Position numbers and translations under genes: made by a program
The notes under the pieces: model-generated
Told to the model about the DNA's origin: nothing
Databases searched by the model: none
Seen by the model: the letters and a program-made list of their open reading frames with translations, nothing else
Part shown: positions 32,552 through 43,347 of the stretch, piece after piece
Layout of the letters: each line of letters opens with the position of its first letter
Position numbering within the stretch: position 1 is the stretch's first letter
Source: Gracilaria gracilis
Taxonomy: Eukaryota > Rhodophyta > Florideophyceae > Gracilariales > Gracilariaceae
Direction: 5' to 3'
Assembly: GCA_030374805.1 (NCBI GenBank)
Contig: JARGSG010000207.1
Coordinates: 1,213,246-1,277,245 of the forward strand
Length of the DNA stretch: 64,000 bases

Positions 32552-34742
32552 GACAGAGGACTGGGGTGGCGTGGCCCTTCATCGGTGCACCGGTGAAGCG
32601 CCCCGCCACTTCGGTCTGCTGTCCCAACGCGCCGTGAGTGATAAACGTGTGTGTTTTCATACGTGACACCGTCAACGTGCCATGAGCAATGAAGCTAAAG
32701 TGCACTCCGCCCCGCTGTTCAAGCGCCCTGAGTGATGGAGCTTGGGTGGTGGCATACTTGGAACCACCAGCGCGCCGTTGAAAGCGGACCCAGCTTTCGT
32801 GGCGCTTCATCGGTGCACCGATGAAGCGCCACGACACCCGGGCCGTAGTGAAGACAACCGACCTGCGTAAGCTACTGAAGAATGTATTACAGGGGGCTGT
32901 GAAACATACCCTAACGGGAGTTACAGGGGACTGTGAAACAGACCCTAACGGGAGTTAGTTGTAAATGGCTGCGATGTTGCTGCAAATGCGATATCCAGTA
33001 GTAGTGGCACGCGTGCACCGGATACAGATATTCGGGACCGACCAGGGCGGCAAGGCAAAACAAATTTTACTTTTTTGGACAGCGGACCGATGTGCAGTTT
33101 CTCTTCATCAGTGCACCGATGAAGCGCCGCGACACCCGGGTCCGCTGTCCGGCGGGTGTTCTAGACCGACGGTCCTGGATGCCTTTGAAAGGATTCAAAA
33201 CCACCCTAACACACTAATATAGGGTGTTTCAAGAGCATCCGCAGCAATGCTCACTATACTAACGTGACTAATAAATGCAGCCGCATAAGTGTCTTACTAG
33301 GATCAAAGTCCCCGTGAAAAAGGATTTAACTTCATGTGAGCCAATTGTGTAGAAGAATGATTTATGATGTTTGCGCACAAGCATTCGTGCGTGACAGTAG
33401 TCTGTAGAGATGCGCATGTTTCGCCTACGGCTGTGCAGTGATATGTATCTAGTGGACGGTCTCCGCGCCAGAAAGTCGCCCCTGTGACGTTAGTGTAGAA
33501 TTGAAACAACTCTATTGCTATATTTATTTATATTATTACTTGGATTTCAGAAAGACCAATATCTTGGTGGAAGAGTAAGAGTTTCATTCCCTTAGGGAAA
33601 GGTTCGTATTACATTATTCGGAAAACACGACGACTGGGCAATGGTCAGTAGTGCAATGGCGCTTCATTGTTGCATCAATGAACCACAATTCACCTCGGTC
33701 TACCGTGTACCGCGTCAATGCACAAAAGCGGGTCGCACAACGGGTTCCCTGGTCGACACGCCAACAAAGCACACTTACAAGAACTCCAGCTTTATATTTC
33801 AGGGCGCGCGGAGAGGGGATGAAAAGAAAGTGGTACTTCATCTATGGCACGTGATTGCGTCAAAGAGATGTTAAGGAAATCTTAAAGACGCGAGAGATAC
33901 GGAAATAAATAAATGTGGAAATATACGCGTTGTTACTAGTAAGAAAAAAATGAACAGTAGACTGGGGCCTCATTGCGCTCCCTCGCCGCGCCGATGGAGC
34001 GCCACGCCATCCCGGACGGCTGTCCCAAAAAGATTATTGAATTCCAATTAATTAAAACGACAGCCTGGGTCAGCGGACTGAGATGTCGTGGCGCTTCATC
34101 GGTGCAATGATGAAGCGCCACGCTAACCTGGTCCGCTGTCTCAGCGCCCCATGTGTGGCAACCCTGTGGTAGTTGCATACGTGGCATTACCAGCGTGCCG
34201 ATGACACCTGACCCGGGTGTCGTGGCGCTTCATCGGTGCACCGATGAAGCGCCACGACACCATGGTCCGCTGTCCCAACGCCCCGTTTGTGGCAGACATG
34301 TGGTAGTGACATGCGTGGAACAACCAGCGCGCCGTTGACAGCGGACCCTGGTTTCGTGGCGCTTCATCGGTGCACCGATGAAGCACCACGACACCCTGGT
34401 CCGCTGTTCCAACGCTCTGTTTGTGGCAAACCTGTGTTAATGGCATACGTCGCACCACCAACGCGCCGTTGCCAGCGGACTTGGGCGCCGTGGCGCTTCA
34501 TGGGTGCACCGATGAAGCGCCACCCTACCCGGGTCCACTGTCCGAAAAAAAAAAATTTTCAACTCATTAAAAAGCCGGGTCCCCTGAACAGCATCGGTGA
34601 AGCGCCACGACACCACCCTCCGCTGTCGCAGCTTTTTGTTTTAATGAGTTGATAATAAAAAAAGTTTTGGTACAGCCAACTGGGTGGGCGTGGCGCTTCA
34701 TTGATGCACCAATGAAGTGCCACGCTACCTCGGTCCGCTGTT
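32552..34742. repeat. Array of 72-bp palindromes (TIR element copy 2), partly tandem
   Basis: Units lie near 32552-32623, 32780-32851, 33078-33149, 33954-34022, 34069-34140, 34203-34274, 34337-34408, 34472-34543 and 34671-34742. A unit lacking its centre lies at 34588-34627. From 34069 to 34543 four units are regularly spaced by about 134 bp, palindrome plus a conserved 62-bp spacer (GTGGCA...GCGCGCCGTTG), so this part is a true tandem repeat. The sequence is the same family as in copy 1. Confidence 0.9.
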
Positions 34743-34826
34743 CAGGGGACCCGGCAGACAAGAAATGAAGTAATTTTTTTCGGCATCGATACCGGCCTTA
34801 AGCAGTACTGGGACTACATCGATGTT

Positions 34827-35428
34827 TCAATGGGGCTCTCTCTTGCTGTGGTCCTCTTTCAGACTTTGCTGGCTTCTCCTTTTGAGTATAGGCCACGGGG
34901 TGGGCCAGAGGGGGTCTTTAAATTCATAATAACTCGTTCCGCTGCCCAATGGATCTAGCAAAGTTGGTAGTATTTGATTGTCTTCTAGGGTCATGCTAAC
35001 TCTTTTGCCAAACAAATTGAAGACTGTGAATGAAAGAGTGGCACTCTGGAAGTACGGTGGCATTTGCTTTGAATGTGGGGTTTTGAACACATAAAATAGT
35101 TGGATACTTGAACAGAAATTATGGTGATTCGGGTATTCGCTACCTAGCATGACTGAAAGTGGTGATTTGGTGATAAAAGACACTTTTTCTGGCTACATTA
35201 TAACATATTGTACCCCTCATGACAATTCACCAGAGCCCACGGATATCTCGATAGAGGAGGATCTATCGACAATAGGAAGAGTTTGTCTCCCGGTAGACGT
35301 CTGAAAATGATTGTAAGAGGAGCTGTATGAAAGGTAGTACACGTAATGAGAGTTTTTGATAATTTAGAGATCGTAACAGGAGGCATTTTTGCCACGTAGT
35401 GCAGTGGCCGTTGCACACAGTAATGCAT
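34827..35428 (-). pseudogene. Unknown ORF in TIR element copy 2
   Basis: Two minus-strand frames, 35428-35198 and 35183-34827, follow one another with one frame change and look like one protein of about 200 residues. Readable segments are PLTIIFRRLPGDKLFLLSID and MLGSEYPNHHNFCSSIQLFY. I recognise no family. Copy 1 lacks it. Confidence 0.35.
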
Positions 35429-35830
35429 TCCTACGAGGTAGAGAGGTGCCTACTTCTGCAACTTTTCTTTTCTGCAATACACTAAGAGTAGCGGGTAAGG
35501 GTCCGATCCACGAAACTAGTTTTCCTCATCCAGATCTTGATTCAACTGGTCGTTGAGTATATATCTACTATGTGTTCACGGTGTTTGGACTCTTTTAACA
35601 TACCTCGATCGCCCCTGACGTTCCGTACCTCCTATTTTTGTCACGACCTCCGGTACGTACGCCCACTTACAAGATTCATTCCTATTCCGACCTTCCCATG
35701 CGACAAACCGCACGCTAGCCAACTAACCTACCATTCGGGCGTTTTGGAGTTGCGGGGATGGTGATCCATTGCTTGAGGATGGAATAACGGACGGAATGGA
35801 AGGATGATCGAGCTGTAGGTGAATGAAATA
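35429..35830. other. Spacer without recognisable gene
   Basis: One short plus-strand frame (35537-35764) is present, without known motifs. Nothing else stands out. Confidence 0.4.
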
Positions 35831-37538
35831 CTATGGAGAATGCTTCTGACCTGATTTAGTAGACAGAGACCAACTCGATGAGCTTGAAAACACTGAGGTG
35901 CAATTCACTGAGTGGATCAAAGCGGAAGGTAATGTAGGAACAAAATCTGGAGATGCCGAGGTGGAATTTATGGAGTGATTCGAAGGAGAAGATGTTGTAA
36001 GGGGAAAGGAGAGAGGTGATGTTGAGGAGAGGGTAAGAATCGAAGACGAAGAACTATTCTGCGAAGGAAAGGGAGTGGAATGCTTCAACGGCCTTTTCCT
36101 TGGTGTTTCGGGAGATTCTAGGCTTTCTGGCGAGGTGAACCTTCGCAGCATCTTGGATGAGGGCTGATTGTGATTTACGGGGAGCGAGAGTCTGGGTCTG
36201 GGATCGAAAAGGGGGGGGATGGAAGTCGTTGATTGAGCACGGAGCGGGGGACGGTACATCGGTGGCATGGATGCTGGGGGCGGGTGCTGTGAGAGATACA
36301 GATAATGTCCTCTGCTTCCGGAATTCCTGCGCAGTAGCTGGCGATGACTTTGGGACAGTGGCAGAGCACGCCATTAGAGTCACGAACAATGTAGCCAGTG
36401 GTGAGACTGGTGGAGAGAAGAGGGTCTAAGAGGTTGGAGATGGCACGCTGGATGAGTTGCATTTGGTAAAGCGGGAGACGCTGGAAAAGGTTTCGGGAAT
36501 GCAATCGGGGTCTTGAGAAGGGGTGGCGAGATTGAAAGAGGTTGAAAGGTATCCGAGAAGGGTGCGGTTGCCAGTGATACATTTGAAACGGAACGAGTCG
36601 GATAAGCTGACTAAGGTGATGTGACGGACGTGGGAGGTGCTGGAAGAGGATTTGAAAGAGTTCGAAGACTGGTCGGAATATACTTGAACGATGCCGATGA
36701 AGGAGTGGGTAACGGTGTTCCCAGAGGTTTGACCGATGTACGAGTTGTTGGAGGACTGCATGATTGCCAGCTTGAGGGCTGGGACAGCTTCTTTTCCGAG
36801 AGAAGAAGCCACGGTATGAGCGAAAGCAGGAGAGCCGGAAAAGTTTTTATGGGGGACGTGGTGGAAGAAGGTCTTGTCGGAGTGTGCGAGTGCGAGTTGT
36901 CATCTAAGGATTTGGATAGCATACTTTCGTAAGGTAGTGGCCGGGAAGAGGTGCTGTGGGTCGTGGAGGGTGGTGGGGGTGAAACCGATGTTGCTGACTC
37001 GGTGTTGGAAGAGGTCCGTTTGAAGTTTGGGACACTGGGAGGCGGCGAAGATGGCGTTGTGGAAAGCTGACTTGGAGAAGACGGAGTTGTGGAGGAGAGA
37101 GGAGTTCGTTTGCCTTGCGATGGCTGACGGTGGAAGAGATGGAAGATATGTATTCGTTCCAGGTGGGGGTTGTTGAGGAGACGGAAGGGGGGGGCGGTCG
37201 AAGAGGTGGGGAGGGGAGAGGTAGCAGACGGGGCGGCCTACGATATGGTAGACGTCTTGGGTGTGGACGGAGATGGAGAGCTGTTGCTGGTGGTAGGAGA
37301 TGTCGTCGGCGCTGGGGACGTTATCGGAAGGGCGACCGGAGAGAAAAGTTGGGGGTGGTGGGAGTTGGAGTGTGGACTTTTGACGCTTTATGCGTGGGGG
37401 GAAGTGAGGGACGTTGCCACCGGGGGAGAGGAAACGCTTGTTGGCGGTGAGACGGTTGGGGCATCTCCTTTGGTGCCTTTGAATGGCATGGATGGTACGA
37501 GCGAAGAAGAAGCAGCCTTCACAGCAGCAATTTGGCAT
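35831..37538 (-). pseudogene. Plavaka-like transposase pseudogene, copy 2
   Basis: The start at 37538 (MPNCCCEGCFFFARTIHAI) gives an N-terminal C-x2-C-x12-H-x3-C zinc finger. It is followed by a Pro/Ser-rich linker, GFTPTTLHDPQHLFPATTLR, LGKEAVPALKLAIMQSSNNS, FIGIVQVYSD, and the C-terminal GIPEAEDI and RPQHPCHRCTV motif. Frameshifts near 36900 and 36430 break it. Fungal Plavaka-type transposases have an N-terminal Cys/His finger and a late ADxPE...C-x2-C signature, hence the call. It lies about 540 bp inside the right end and reads inward. Confidence 0.55.
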
Positions 37539-37839
37539 GGCGGGGAGCGGTGTGGGGATGTTGGGGTAGAGGCGGTATACGTAGCGGCGAGCGTAATATG
37601 GCGCACAGAGGGTGGAGTGGAATGATCGGGGAGGTGGCAAGTGATGCGAAAGCGTTTCAATAGTGAGAGAATAAACGGCCGATATCTGGTAAGAGAATGG
37701 TTGAATAGATGTGCAGTATCTCTATAGAGAGTTTTTACTCGAAGGGTTTCTATTCTTCTAATCGTGTTCCATAAGTAGCTATCTATGTATATATATCCCT
37801 ATTCGCCGCCGTATAGTTCTAAATATGTGCCACTTACAC

Positions 37840-38079
37840 ACTTACATTAGGTTCGGAAACTAGCGTGAACGGAAGTAACATGGTAGTTTGTCTTCCATCC
37901 AAACTAGCAATGATGGAAATAATCGTGAATGAATCTTTCCACACAAACTAGCACAAGTGAAAATGTGGAAATATTTTCGGAAATCAAGCACATCCAAATT
38001 TGGATAAAATCATTGGTTTTTCGATCATTTTAATTCGGTCATTTTTGACACCAAAACTAGCATTCTGATAACACCGACG
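37840..38079. repeat. Right subterminal region and terminal repeat, copy 2
   Basis: It contains AACTAGC/GGTAGTT motifs and ends ACACCGACG at 38079. It matches the right ends of copies 1, 4 and 5 almost base for base. Confidence 0.85.
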
Positions 38080-38093
38080 ATCTGTCAGCCTTT

Positions 38094-38540
38094 CAAAATA
38101 TTATGCTCCCTATTCCCTATATGAGTGCCAGCGAAAAGTGGGATAAGTTTGTTGGAGGCCTAAAACCTAAGATTCAGTTCGAAGTGCGCAAAGCAAATTG
38201 TGTAGAGTTCGAAGAAGCTACAAAAATTGCAATGCGAGTCGAAGCTGCATTTCTGGGGCTTTAAACCCAATTGGTGTCAGACAATGATAATGATAATTCT
38301 GGTCCAGTACCAATGGAAATTGGGAACACGGAGGTTCAATATCGCGATCGGCGTTCGAAAATGCGTTTAAATTACATAAAGAACAATGCCTGTTTTACAT
38401 GCCATAAGCGTGGATGTCGTACTTGGAAGCATCGCCGAAATGACCGAGAGAAGGTCAATGCATCAGTATCCAATGTGGAAGTTGACAGTGCTACGGATAG
38501 GGTTGAGGTTGGTGTAGATTCTGATAGTTCGGAAAACTAA
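38094..38540 (+). pseudogene. Element 3 gag, C-terminal part with zinc knuckle
   Basis: The frame encodes MSASEKWDKFVGGLKPKIQF (capsid end), one stop at about 38262, PVPMEIGN, and the knuckle ACFTCHKRGCRTWKH. This is the C-x2-C-H-K-x-G-C-x2-W-x-H form, a variant of CCHC seen in some gypsy gags. The 5' part is lost at the TIR junction. Confidence 0.82.
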
Positions 38541-38748
38541 AATGTCCTTTCAGAATTAATAAGTGCACGTTGAAAGGACGTGAATCTAACATGAACGCGT
38601 CGCTGCAGAGCCTAAGTGGGTTGTGTTCTGATGCTCCAAGTGAGCCGTTATTACTATTCTATGGAGAGTTGAATGACATAGCCGCGTCGGTTCTAAAGGA
38701 CGATGGCTGTAACTGTCAAAAGACTTTGAGGAGCGCAATCGCCGATTT

Positions 38749-38949
38749 TTAAATCTTGTTCCTGCCATGGTTGATGTTAACCACTCGGGGAAAGGAGAAG
38801 CAGAGAGCGGTACAGAGATAGTTGTCGAGGAAACGCTTGAAATTGGTTCTTACACGTATCAGAGTAATTGGATCGTGGCAGATTGCCGTCATGATGTGTT
38901 GCTTGGAATGACCTGGCACGTCCAAGAACAACCGAACGCAAACTACTAG
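38749..38949 (+). pseudogene. Element 3 aspartic protease, C-terminal half
   Basis: The fragment ends with WIVADCRHDVLLGMTWH, the conserved second half (D-x-L-L-G-M-x-W) of gypsy proteases. The D-S/T-G active site is not readable upstream; frames between 38540 and 38749 are broken. Confidence 0.7.
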
Positions 38950-39081
38950 AGAAGAACTGTTTCTGTGTCCGGGACGCTACTGCACGGCGAAAAAGTCTCT
39001 CGAGACCAGAGAGTGCTCGTTTGTAACATTTTTGTTAAAAAGCTTCGTCGTGCTTTTCGGTAGACAAAGTGAAATTCCGTC

Positions 39082-40059
39082 TTGTATCGTGTCGTAGTTC
39101 AGAACATTTCGTCATCTGACAATGCTGTTGCGCACAAGAGCAGTATGGTGGAGCTCCTAGGCAGTGATGATCCTGATGTTCGCGCTGTCCTGAACGAATT
39201 TTCAGATGTATTCGAAGAAGAACTACCGCCTGGACTGCCTCCGCAACGCAGTGTTGATCACGAGATCGTCATTGACGAAACAGCTAGGACACCCTACAGA
39301 GCACTGTACCAATTGTTTCCGGCCGAACTTGTTGCGACCAGGGACTATGTTGATAAGCTGTTGCGGACCGGTAAGATCCGCCGAAGCAAGAGTCCATATG
39401 GTGCCCCTTTGTTTTTCGTAAAGGAGCCCGGGAAGCCCCTCCTTGTGGTAGTGCACTATGAAGCGCTCAACCTCATAACGAAGCGTAATATTGCGCCTCT
39501 CCCACGGGCAGATGAAATGTATGATCGTTTAGGGAAAGCCAGGTTCTTTTCAAAGCTCGACCTCAAAACTGGTTCTTATCAAATACGAATGCGGCCCACG
39601 GATGTGGAGAAGACTGCTTTCAATACAACATATGGCCAGTTTGAATATCTGGTCATGCCTATGGGACTGTGCAAGGCACCAGCTACTTTCCAAACTCTCA
39701 TGAATAGTGTGCCACACGACTTTATTGACCGTTTTCTCCTTGTGTACATTGATGATCTTCTCATTTACAGTCAAACCCGTGAAGATCATTTGCGCCATAC
39801 CCGAGAAATTCTCATGCGTCTAAGGCAACACCACTTATATGCTGCCCCGAAAAAGTGCTCGTTACAGAAGAAGGAGACAGAATTTCATGGCTTGACTGCA
39901 AGCTAAGACAGTTTGACGGTGAACCCAGACAAAGTAGAAGTCGTTTCCAACTGGCCAAGACCTCGAACGTTAACTGAACTACGAAGCTTTCTGGCCTCGT
40001 ACAGTTTTTCCGACGGTTCATAAATGGATTTTTTAGCCGCGCAGCCCCTCTTTCCGCAT
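39082..40059 (+). pseudogene. Element 3 reverse transcriptase
   Basis: The ORF to 39906 encodes FEEELPPGLPPQRSVDHEI, SPYGAPLFFVKEP, ARFFSKLDLKTGSYQIRM (motif A Asp present), YGQFEYLVMPMGLCKAPATF and the active-site YIDD. The region usually reading VDYRALN reads VVHYEALN. After a stop at 39906 the connection continues in other frames (LTVNPDKVE, NWPRPRTLTELRSF, then FFRRFINGFFSRAAPLSA) and stops abruptly near 40059, where foreign DNA begins. Confidence 0.88.
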
Positions 40060-40135
40060 GATGCAGAAAAGCAAGGGCATAAGTGCGTGGGATCAGCGTC
40101 GTACGTCTCACAAAAATTTTGTCCTCTATCGTACC

Positions 40136-40170
40136 GTGACAGACAAAACTGCAAAAACTTTGTCTGTCAC
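40136..40170. repeat. Hairpin near the left edge of the insertion
   Basis: GTGACAGACAAA at 40136-40147 pairs perfectly with 40159-40170 around an 11-base loop. Confidence 0.8.
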
Positions 40171-40302
40171 AGAGCTCTGTAACGGTTTTCATCACTTTTC
40201 TGGCAAAATTATAAAACTTAGAAGTTATGCACTTGGGGAGAAAACTATGCCAACTCTCTAGTGAGCCTTCGTTAGTGGCGCCGACGCTATACGTAGCTCG
40301 GC

Positions 40303-40566
40303 GCTCAGCGTCGCTGCATCACTGACGTAACGTCAGCCGCTCTGAGCGCCAGAGCGCGCGCTCACCGTCGCTACGTCACTGACGTAACGTCAGCCGCCCT
40401 GAGCGCCAGAGCGCTCAAAATAGGTGCTCAGGAGGCTCTTTTTCAGTGAACATCGGCTCTTGATTCAAGAGCCAAACTTCACAGTCCCGGGCAGCTGGTG
40501 CCGGGGAGTCCCCGGCGCGAACCAAGATGTACACTGTGCAGCTGCTGCTGTACATTCTGTATAAAA
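40303..40566 (+). promoter_or_regulatory. Promoter-like region: two 57-bp repeats with TGACGTAACGTCA, hairpins and a TATA box
   Basis: Two tandem 57-bp repeats (40303-40359 and 40360-40416) each hold the palindrome CTGACGTAACGTCAG (40322-40336 and 40379-40393), which contains TGACGT, the core bound by bZIP/CREB-type factors in plants and animals. Perfect hairpins follow at 40455-40473 (9-bp arms) and 40500-40516 (8-bp arms), then TATAAAA at 40560-40566. The next ORF starts at 40670. The layout is that of an RNA polymerase II promoter or an LTR U3. Confidence 0.6.
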
Positions 40567-40669
40567 TCACGACTTGCTCGAAGTCTCCAGTGAAGACTTT
40601 CCACCATCGACGTCGACAACCAATCTACATTGCATTTATTGCAACTTCCAATCTACCTGATTCCTCTGC

Positions 40670-41287
40670 TTGAACAAAAGGGAGAACTCGAACACTAAAA
40701 GTACAGTGTCCACATCTCAAGCAACTCGTTCATTTTCGCGATCGTGCAACACACGTCCCCTCAAATCATCTAGCGTAAATGTTCCTACGGACAGCGCTTT
40801 GTATCTTCGAGGCTTTTCCTTGCACGCCAAATGCAAGTGCCCTGGAAGAGCATTCTCTTCTGCTTGTCACGATCCCGGAGGATGTTTATTTAAGATACAA
40901 AAACAGAAACGTCAGCTCTTGAAACTGCAAAGCTCCAAACGCGCGGAAAAGATGAAGAGAAAGCAGCATCGCCAACCTGTTGGAGGAGAGGAACCACGAA
41001 GACGCGAAGCACGTGGACCTGAGCAGTCACAAATGTCTACTGGTGCGAAGGATTACAAGAAGGCCGAAGACCTATTGCTGTCGCCGAGACGAGAATCAAG
41101 CGAGACAGCTCGGCGACACACGACCATTTTTGCGAGGAGTTACAAAGAGGCAGAAAACCTTTCGCTTTCGCATAGACACGAATCACCTGAGACAGTTGGC
41201 GGACATGTTCCTGCTTTTGAAAATAAGAAGAGCGATAACGGACTACGACTGCCAAAGCGAGGTTGCCAAACTGAAGTGAGCAACTGA
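40670..41287 (+). CDS. Unknown basic protein with an internal repeat
   Basis: ATG 40670 lies 104 bp after a TATA box and opens 205 codons. About residues 55-70 hold the Cys cluster CKCPGRAFSSACHDPGGC. A Lys/Arg/Gln-rich stretch follows (residues 80-100). About residues 125-190 contain two diverged copies of a 33-residue repeat (YKKAEDLLLSPRRESSETAR, then YKEAENLSLSHRHESPETVG). A second frame continues at 41414-41620 with a charged helix-like stretch. I recognise no family. It could be a small gag-like protein of the element that owns the promoter. Confidence 0.4.
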   Translation: MNKRENSNTKSTVSTSQATRSFSRSCNTRPLKSSSVNVPTDSALYLRGFSLHAKCKCPGRAFSSACHDPGGCLFKIQKQKRQLLKLQSSKRAEKMKRKQHRQPVGGEEPRRREARGPEQSQMSTGAKDYKKAEDLLLSPRRESSETARRHTTIFARSYKEAENLSLSHRHESPETVGGHVPAFENKKSDNGLRLPKRGCQTEVSN

Positions 41288-41835
41288 TTCATACCGCGCG
41301 GGAAGCGCTTTGACCAACCACCGACCTATCGTTCTGCACCTGCAAGACCTCGTAGACGCTTCGATCATCCTTCTGGTTTCACAAGTAACTCGGAGGAGAG
41401 AGCAGCAAATTATGTGCAGGATGATACAGTTACGATGCTGCATCGAATGCGCCGAGATGCTGAACAGATTGATATTGAAAGAAAGATGAGGACAGAAAGA
41501 CACGAAAGCGACCGTAGGGATGGCGAATTCAGCTCACGGAAGCGCAGATTAGGCCTTGTTCGGCCTTTTTGTTTAAAGAGCACAAATATGTATACCTATA
41601 GGAGAAGCGAGAAGGTGTGAGAATAGGAAGTATGTTACTACAAAGGTGGTTCGATCAATGTGCATCGAAGCGAAAGGTAACTCAAAAGAGGCAGGAAATG
41701 AGAAAACCACCGTGAGCTTAACCACTTGCTCTTGTTATCGTATGCATGATTTTGCACATGCTTTTGGTTTCAATGGTTCTCAATCAGTGACTGAAGTTTC
41801 ACGAACGCCGCAATGACAGCAACAGTCTGGTCCAG
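41288..41835. other. Spacer with one short charged ORF
   Basis: The plus-strand frame 41414-41620 encodes a charged stretch (DAEQIDIERKMRTERHESDR) and may be the tail of the preceding gene after a frame break. From 41630 to 41835 I see no coding signal. Confidence 0.35.
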
Positions 41836-42870
41836 TTACTTTGCAACTCGGGAAGCGGCTTTTTGAACTCCGTCGTCAACCGCTGAAAATCCTGTAGCTC
41901 TGAAGTCTGCTCCAATATCTGCGGTCATGGGTGTAAGATGCGTTCCCAGCAAGGTACGCCTCACCACTGATTTAGGTCCTAATCTCGCTCGCAGCACATT
42001 TCCTAGCTCCTCTGAGTGATCAAGAGAGTCGTCATCGAATGAGAGAACAACGTTCGACAAAGTTGGGTATCGAGCACCAGCGAGAGCGATAGTTTCCTCC
42101 GGCGTCGGGCGAAACTCAGTGCTGAGGGATGCGCCCAGTGCAGACACGGTGCCAACAACGTTCTTCATCGTTTTCTCCGCGTCAGGCCTACCGACCTGGG
42201 ACACGTCAAGACTAGAGGGAAACTCTGATACGTTAGAAAACGCGTCTGCGGCGGCCTTCGAGTCGGATGGGCGCCATGGAAGCGCTGAGTCACGCGTAGA
42301 GTTGTCAAAACTAATGAAGATGTTGGCGGAATGTGGACATGCTTTTCGGGCTTCTGGTTCGCATCCTGCCAGCAGCAGACACTTTGCGCCGAGCGCGTGT
42401 CCAATGCCAACGATCCGAAGCTGACGCCCAGAAATGCGGCGAATTTCAGTTGCAATCAGGCCCGTAGCACCTGCTGCCTTGCGAGCGAGATCAAGGTGGT
42501 CCGCACTGGCGGAAGACTGTCTGTAGGCAACAATTGCGGCGGTGAGCACCTCCGAAAGACGACGAAGAAAGGCAGCCTAGGTTGTGCGCGGTGCAATTCC
42601 GGCAGCGAATTCTCCATTGAAGGACAGAATGACCCCCGGATCATCAGGTAGAAGGAGGTCTACACCAGGACGAGACTGCCATTCTCGACTGGGGTTTTCT
42701 GGGGGTGGGGGAGATGTGCTCGTGTGGTCAGAGGAAAATACTTGGACCTCACTCCTGTCTCCGGCAGCGGCTGCTGCTGTGGCGAGAGGTGGCATTCGCA
42801 GCAACGTGGATATGGGTGGTGGCCGTGTCGATGACCTCGATGTATGCAAAGTGCGAACTCGGTTGAGCAC
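41836..42870 (-). pseudogene. DUF1350 alpha/beta-hydrolase-like gene (one nonsense codon)
   Basis: ATG 42870 opens a frame to 41836, about 344 codons, with a single TAG at 42577-42579 in the segment PRTT-stop-AAFLRRLSE. Family members usually have an aromatic residue there. Conserved features are VILSFNGEFAAGIAP, DHLDLARKA, IVGIGHALGAKCLLLAGC (nucleophile-elbow region, Ala where Ser is usual), IFISFDNSTRDSALPW, FRPTPEETIALAGARY, FDDDSLDHSEELGN and GTHLTPM. DUF1350 is a poorly characterised family of cyanobacteria and plastid-bearing eukaryotes. The Ser/Arg/Thr-rich N-terminus looks like an organelle transit peptide. Confidence 0.75.
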
Positions 42871-43326
42871 AGGAACAGAAACGAAGAACGCTGTGTGTGG
42901 TTGACCAAAGCAGCATTGGATGCCCTGAATGACAAAGGAAAGTTAACCAAACTGGGGAGGAGAATGGCGGAGCTCCCTCTTGAACCCATGATGGCAAATG
43001 CTTTACTTGCAAGTGAGAAATACAAGTGTTCCGAGGAAGTGACCATAATCTGTTCCATGCTTAGTGTGAACAACGCTGTTTTCTATACCCCCAACCAGAA
43101 TACGGTGATGGCAGAAAGTGCCCATGCGGCGTTTGCGAGAGGCGGAGGCGGTGATCACATGTGCTTGTTGCGATGCTATGCTCAATGGCGTGATTCGGGC
43201 TTCTCAAATCACTGGCGTTACGAACATTTTGTACAGATTAGAACGATGAAACGAGCGCGCGATGTCTGCGAGCAACTGCACCAGCTATTAGATAGAGTTG
43301 AGATTGAAAGCAATCCAAAGCATTAA
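42844..43326 (+). pseudogene. DEAH-box helicase C-terminal fragment (Prp2/DHX16-like)
   Basis: From about 42905 the frame encodes LTKLGRRMAELPLEPMMANA, EEVTIICSMLSVNNAVFY, GGGDHMCLLRCYAQW and TMKRARDVCEQLHQLLDRVE. This is the ratchet (HA2) region of spliceosomal DEAH helicases, closest in pattern to Prp2/DHX16. The helicase core before it and the final OB-fold region after it are missing. It overlaps the 5' end of the DUF1350 gene on the other strand by 27 bp, so the two pieces were probably joined here. Confidence 0.85.
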
Positions 43327-43347
43327 GTCCGTCGCCGTCAGATTGGT

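Larger units (their letters stand above)
29397..38079 (-). mobile_element. Plavaka-like multi-gene TIR element, copy 2 (both ends present)
   Basis: The left end CGTCGGTGTTCTCTGAATGC and the complement of the right end CGTCGGTGTTATCGGAATGC form a TIR of about 25 bp. Length is 8.68 kb. Gene order: coiled-coil protein (minus), reductase-like (plus), palindrome array, an unknown ORF, transposase-like (minus). Flanks do not show a convincing target duplication (left TTA, right ATC). They belong to different sequences (unit X and element 3 gag), so the ends may have recombined after insertion. Confidence 0.8.
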
